A stretch of 8,466 nt of DNA, taken from positions 1-8,466 of the forward strand of contig JAGOUP010000023.1 of assembly GCA_018061205.1 (NCBI GenBank). The letters run 5' to 3'. The notes under the pieces were generated by a model that searched no databases, was not told where the DNA came from, and saw nothing but the letters and a program-made list of their open reading frames with translations. Shown one piece after another: positions 5,988 through 8,466 of the stretch; position 1 is the first letter of the stretch, and each line of letters begins with the position of its first letter. The position numbers and the translations under genes are program-made. The DNA comes from Candidatus Levyibacteriota bacterium (GTDB taxonomy: Bacteria > Patescibacteriota > Microgenomatia > Levybacterales > UBA12049).

Positions 5988-6248
5988 ATGAATACATTGG
6001 CCCAAGCAGATATTTTTTTCTTCATATCGTCGATAGGTTTTGTGGTGGTTGCGATTTTGATTGCGATTTTTTTGTTCTATCTGATTCGCAGTGTGAGAGC
6101 GGTGTATAGGATCATGGAGAAAATAGAAAAGGATATAGTAGAAATAGGGGATACAACGAGGGAAATGGTAGAGGGTGTGCAAGACAGTGTGGTGTTTAGA
6201 TTTCTATTTGGGAAAAAGAAAAAATCAGCACGCAAAAATATTAAGTAA
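5988..6248 (+). CDS. Small single-pass membrane protein, YtxG/DUF948-like architecture
   Basis: I do not recognise a specific family with certainty. The 86-aa product has one strongly hydrophobic helix (about 9-33). After it comes an amphipathic, charged helix (34-67, with EKIEKDIVEIGDTTREM) that could form a coiled coil, then an FRFLFG patch and a very basic tail (KKKKSARKNIK). By the positive-inside rule the helical tail is cytoplasmic. The layout resembles DUF948/YtxG proteins, and the next gene is YtxH-like; these occur as neighbours in Bacillus and relatives. It starts 17 bp after nirK, so it is probably cotranscribed, but its job there is unclear. It may be an envelope scaffold unrelated to nitrite reduction. 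Confidence 0.7.
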   Translation: MNTLAQADIFFFISSIGFVVVAILIAIFLFYLIRSVRAVYRIMEKIEKDIVEIGDTTREMVEGVQDSVVFRFLFGKKKKSARKNIK

Positions 6249-6269
6249 CGTAATTTAATTAAAATATAT

Positions 6270-6509
6270 ATGGCAAAAAACAAAAAAGGAATGTCTGCAG
6301 GTACAAAGATGGCAGTGGGTGCGGGAATGGTAGCGGCTGGAGCAGCGGCGTATGCTTTCTTGGGTCCTGAAGGAAAAAAGAACAGAAAGAAAGCCAAAGT
6401 TTTAATTTCAAAAGCAGAAAAGACTATCAAAACAAAGGCTTTGCCAAAGATAAAGGGGGCAGAAAAAACTATTGAGAAAATTGTTAAGAAGTATACAAAG
6501 AAGGTATAG
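6270..6509 (+). CDS. Small lysine-rich membrane-associated protein, YtxH-like
   Basis: This is a 79-aa, highly basic protein. Residues 11-32 form a short Gly/Ala-rich hydrophobic segment ending in FLGPEGKK, a junction typical of YtxH-type proteins. The remainder is a lysine-rich helix with an internal near-repeat: AEKTI occurs at 49-53 and 64-68, 15 residues apart. It follows the preceding small membrane protein by 21 bp with no SD. The lysine-rich helix could bind nucleic acid, acidic lipid or a partner helix; a histone H1-like role cannot be excluded but the hydrophobic segment favours the membrane. No clear terminator follows before the next promoter. Family placement is tentative. Confidence 0.7.
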   Translation: MAKNKKGMSAGTKMAVGAGMVAAGAAAYAFLGPEGKKNRKKAKVLISKAEKTIKTKALPKIKGAEKTIEKIVKKYTKKV

Positions 6510-6534
6510 GGTCAGAAAATCCGATTATTTTTTT

Positions 6535-6562
6535 ATCGACTTTTATTTATGCTTCGTATAAT
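6535..6562 (+). promoter_or_regulatory. Promoter of the Cys-rich hypothetical gene
   Basis: A perfect -10 TATAAT (6557-6562) is preceded by TCGACT (6536-6541), a 4/6 match to TTGACA, at 15 bp, slightly short. It lies in the 114-bp gap after the YtxH-like gene, giving a leader of about 55 nt before the start at 6624. It is the most convincing promoter in the window. Confidence 0.6.
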
Positions 6563-6607
6563 ATAGGGCGCGGAATCGTAGCACTCAATATCACAACAAA
6601 CATCACA

Positions 6608-6615
6608 AGAAGGAG
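6608..6615 (+). promoter_or_regulatory. Strong Shine-Dalgarno for the Cys-rich hypothetical gene
   Basis: AGAAGGAG ends 8 nt before the ATG at 6624. It fixes that start codon and stands out because most genes here lack any SD. Confidence 0.75.
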
Positions 6616-6623
6616 CTTGAGCA

Positions 6624-7460
6624 ATGACACCCATTTCTATTTCGTCTGAAGTGTACGAGCTCTCGCTCGTCTTTTCACAATCGCTCACACACAAAAACCC
6701 AACGCTCGTGTTTTCGATAAGCGCAGGGATTGTGGACGAGCTTGATCGTTGTTTGCGCGACCTGTCAGGTAGGTGGCACAGACATGCTGAGCAATACTGT
6801 CCGTCTGGCGCGACATTTTGGACACTTTCGCCAGATTTGTTTGGGCATACCGAGTTTGGTTATGGTAGGTGCGGCTTTGTTAGTAAAAAGGACGACAAAG
6901 TATTTTTGCACATCGAGTTGGAGGGTGGTGATCAGCTGTATTGTTGCACCATGACACTCAACCTTCTTGCACAAGCATTGCAGAGTTTTGTTTCTAATGT
7001 TCCTGGACAATGTGAACATTCTCCACAGGTCACGCTTAATATGGCGTGCGAGCACAGAGATCAGCACGGGCACTCCATTAGTGGTTTTGTGTCTGCTGAC
7101 GTTGTGGCGTGGCTGTCTGTAAGTGGCTCATCTACGTCTACTCGGAGAAACGAGAAAGTTTCTGCTGTTGTCGAGGAGGCGATGAAGAGAGTGTGGACAG
7201 CTGTTTGTTTGGATGATCAGGCTGAATATGCACAAGAATGTCGGATGGCTTTGGATGAGTCGGGTAGATTTTTACTAAGCTGTTTCGGTAATGCTTGTGA
7301 CGTTGGAATCTATCCGGATTTAAACAGTCATGTTGGTGTCAGTGGAGTGGTGCCGTTTGGCTGTCACAATCTAGATTTGGCTTCTCAGCAAATCACACTC
7401 ATTTCTGGTTTGGTGAAACTCTGCGAAATCGCGAGACAAGAAGTGTCGCAGAATAAGTGA
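6624..7460 (+). CDS. Cys/His-rich hypothetical protein, 278 aa
   Basis: I do not recognise this protein. It has no signal peptide or membrane helix and looks soluble. It has 13 cysteines (43, 59, 83, 107, 108, 130, 142, 195, 206, 220, 225, 247, 267) and 11 histidines, far above its neighbours, but no standard CxxC zinc knuckle. A Gly/aromatic stretch GHTEFGYGRCGF (74-85) and C142-E-H-R-D-Q-H-G-H (to 150) could bind metal. Two similar-looking halves are possible, each moving from charged helix to Gly/Ser-rich strands, but I could not show a repeat. The start is fixed by a strong SD, and the gene has its own promoter and a strong terminator, so it is a single-gene unit. Sampled stretches are about 45-52% GC, above the RNR genes (about 42%) and the methyltransferase. 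That could reflect transfer or different expression. Confidence 0.8.
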   Translation: MTPISISSEVYELSLVFSQSLTHKNPTLVFSISAGIVDELDRCLRDLSGRWHRHAEQYCPSGATFWTLSPDLFGHTEFGYGRCGFVSKKDDKVFLHIELEGGDQLYCCTMTLNLLAQALQSFVSNVPGQCEHSPQVTLNMACEHRDQHGHSISGFVSADVVAWLSVSGSSTSTRRNEKVSAVVEEAMKRVWTAVCLDDQAEYAQECRMALDESGRFLLSCFGNACDVGIYPDLNSHVGVSGVVPFGCHNLDLASQQITLISGLVKLCEIARQEVSQNK

Positions 7461-7487
7461 CAAACTGATTAGATAGCAACGTTTTTC

Positions 7488-7517
7488 GCGCCGGCTTAAA
7501 AGCCGGCGCTTTTCTTT
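7488..7517 (+). terminator. Strong intrinsic terminator after the Cys-rich gene
   Basis: A perfect 10-bp GC-rich stem (7488-7497 with 7500-7509; in practice a 9-bp stem with a TAAA loop) is followed by TTTTCTTTT. It lies 27 bp after the stop codon. On the minus strand the stem is followed by GAAAAAC, not a U-tract, so it works mainly for plus-strand transcription. The rest of the gap to 7606 holds only a weak CCCTC/GAGGG hairpin (7585-7597). Confidence 0.92.
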
Positions 7518-7606
7518 TAAACTGCTTATGACATGAAAACTGTTGGCGTGAGGTTGTGTAAGGGATTCACAAAAACATTGCGGGCCCTCGTAGAGGGTGT
7601 TAGAGC

Positions 7607-8182
7607 TTATTTTTTGGTAATAAAGTGAAACACGTGCCAATGCTTTGTTTCCCCAGAAGCAGTCTTGCCATCTTTTTCTTCTTCATTAAACTCTATCATT
7701 TCAAGTTCACTTAGCATATTTAATACTTCGTCTTTTGTTTGGAATGCTAGTTTTGAATCAGCTGCATTCCATTCATCATTTACACCGAAAAATTGACCAA
7801 CAAATATTCCGCCGGGCTTAAGTGATAATTTAATCTTTTCAATAAATTTTTCAAAACCGTCTTTACCATAAAAAGGCAAAGCGTATTGAGCATTTATTAA
7901 ATCATAGTAATTTTTAGGAAAATTAAATTCTTGGTACGAGCATATTTTTAAAGTAAATCTTTGTTGGTCAAAACTTTCAGCAAAAGATTTTGTTTGAGGG
8001 GAACTGTCTACCGCTGTTACATTTTTGAAATCATTTTCGAGCAAAAAAGCTGATTCAACAAGAGTACCAGCACCCAGATCCAGTGCGGATTCTCTTTCTT
8101 TGCATGCGCCCAAAGCCCTTACCACCTGTTCTCGTGGCCCCCTAGACTTATGTGCTTTGTAATATGTATCCCAGTCTTTCAT
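7607..8182 (-). CDS. Class I SAM-dependent methyltransferase
   Basis: This is a 191-aa Rossmann-fold methyltransferase. Motif I is ALDLGAGT (33-40), the acidic end of strand 2 is V58-D59-S60, motif IV is YDLINAQYALPF (93-104), and the motif VI-like loop is LKPGGIFVGQFFG (121-133). The early WDTYYKA opening and the length resemble TehB/UbiE-like small-molecule methyltransferases, but the substrate cannot be assigned. It starts 2 bp after the stop of the upstream minus-strand gene, so the two form an operon; no SD is visible. Sampled parts of the gene are very AT-rich (one 60-bp line is about 27% GC), unlike the convergent Cys-rich gene. No good terminator follows it. The fold is confident; the target is unknown. 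Confidence 0.9.
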   Translation of the reverse strand: MKDWDTYYKAHKSRGPREQVVRALGACKERESALDLGAGTLVESAFLLENDFKNVTAVDSSPQTKSFAESFDQQRFTLKICSYQEFNFPKNYYDLINAQYALPFYGKDGFEKFIEKIKLSLKPGGIFVGQFFGVNDEWNAADSKLAFQTKDEVLNMLSELEMIEFNEEEKDGKTASGETKHWHVFHFITKK

Positions 8183-8184
8183 TT

Positions 8185-8466
8185 TTATATTTCTATTATC
8201 TCAAGACCAGCGATGTCTATCGTGCCTTTATATAAAATGTGTGGCACAAGATGAAACATGAGTGGGCGTTTGTCAGCGGAAAACTGTTCTTTGTAGTATT
8301 CGATGGTCTCTGGCGGTACTGTTTTGTAAGTATCCATTTTTTCTGGATCAAAATCAGAAAAATCTTTAGCAAATGGAATCGGTCCGATATCTCTTCTGTA
8401 CAAACAGACGGTTGTGTTTTTTAGATCAAGTAATGATATTGGTATTTTGTACCACCTACTCCACAC
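8185..8466 (-). CDS. Hypothetical protein, N-terminus cut by the window edge
   Basis: The reading frame is open to the right edge, so only the last 93 or so residues are seen. The GTG at the extreme edge should not be taken as the start. The visible part has mixed hydrophobic and charged segments, including RRDIGPIPFAKDFSDFD and FHLVPHILYKG, and ends in a short strand-like GLEIIEI. There are no membrane helices or motifs I recognise. It directly precedes the methyltransferase with a 2-bp gap, so they are probably cotranscribed and may act together. Function is unknown. Confidence 0.7.
   Translation of the reverse strand: MWSRWYKIPISLLDLKNTTVCLYRRDIGPIPFAKDFSDFDPEKMDTYKTVPPETIEYYKEQFSADKRPLMFHLVPHILYKGTIDIAGLEIIEI

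Noticed and set aside
6077..6430. Minus-strand frame of 117 codons
   Set aside because: It is antisense to the two small Lys-rich membrane protein genes; its Phe/Pro/Ala-rich sequence is the mirror of lysine codons.
7571..7597. Weak minus-strand terminator for the methyltransferase
   Set aside because: The CCCTC/GAGGG hairpin is separated from the T5 run by 9 nt, too far for an ordinary intrinsic terminator.
7371..7640. Minus-strand frame of 89 codons
   Set aside because: It crosses the strong terminator and overlaps the ends of two genes; no start signal or conservation.

Overview
The window looks like a chromosomal segment of a small-genome bacterium, most likely of the Candidate Phyla Radiation (Patescibacteria, Parcubacteria-like). 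This assignment is an inference. It rests on the compact small genes, short AT-rich leaders mostly without Shine-Dalgarno sites, a stand-alone SWIB protein, several short lysine-rich membrane proteins, and a NirK on a two-helix membrane anchor. No rRNA, tRNA, CRISPR array or insertion sequence was seen.

Layout. Positions 1-13 (minus) hold only the first codons of a gene leaving the window, with a strong SD and a leader hairpin. Next, all on the minus strand, are a SWIB-domain protein (147-401) with its own terminator, a cupin (484-897) overlapping a PNPOx-like flavin split-barrel protein (881-1246), and a class I ribonucleotide reductase written B then A: nrdA (1275-2963) and nrdB (2970-4262). 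The allosteric ATP-cone sits on the N-terminus of the radical subunit NrdB, and the catalytic NrdA has none and is unusually short (562 aa).

A 58-bp AT-rich divergent intergenic region separates nrdB from a plus-strand unit: an ArsR-type winged-helix regulator with CxxC and HCxxxC cysteines (4321-4689), a membrane-anchored copper nitrite reductase NirK (4705-5970), and two small membrane proteins that resemble a YtxG/YtxH pair (5988-6248, 6270-6509). All NirK copper ligands and catalytic residues are visible except the type 1 axial Met, which is Gln.

A separate, well-insulated gene follows: a promoter with a consensus TATAAT, a strong SD, a 278-aa cysteine- and histidine-rich protein of unknown function (6624-7460) and a strong intrinsic terminator (7488-7517). 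The right end holds two convergent minus-strand genes, a class I SAM methyltransferase (7607-8182) and an unrecognised protein cut by the window edge (8185-8466).

How they may work together: the RNR makes dNTPs. NirK would reduce nitrite to NO, a known quencher of class I RNR radicals. The two share a divergent control region next to a cysteine-bearing ArsR regulator, so shared control is a reasonable hypothesis, but the sequence does not prove it.
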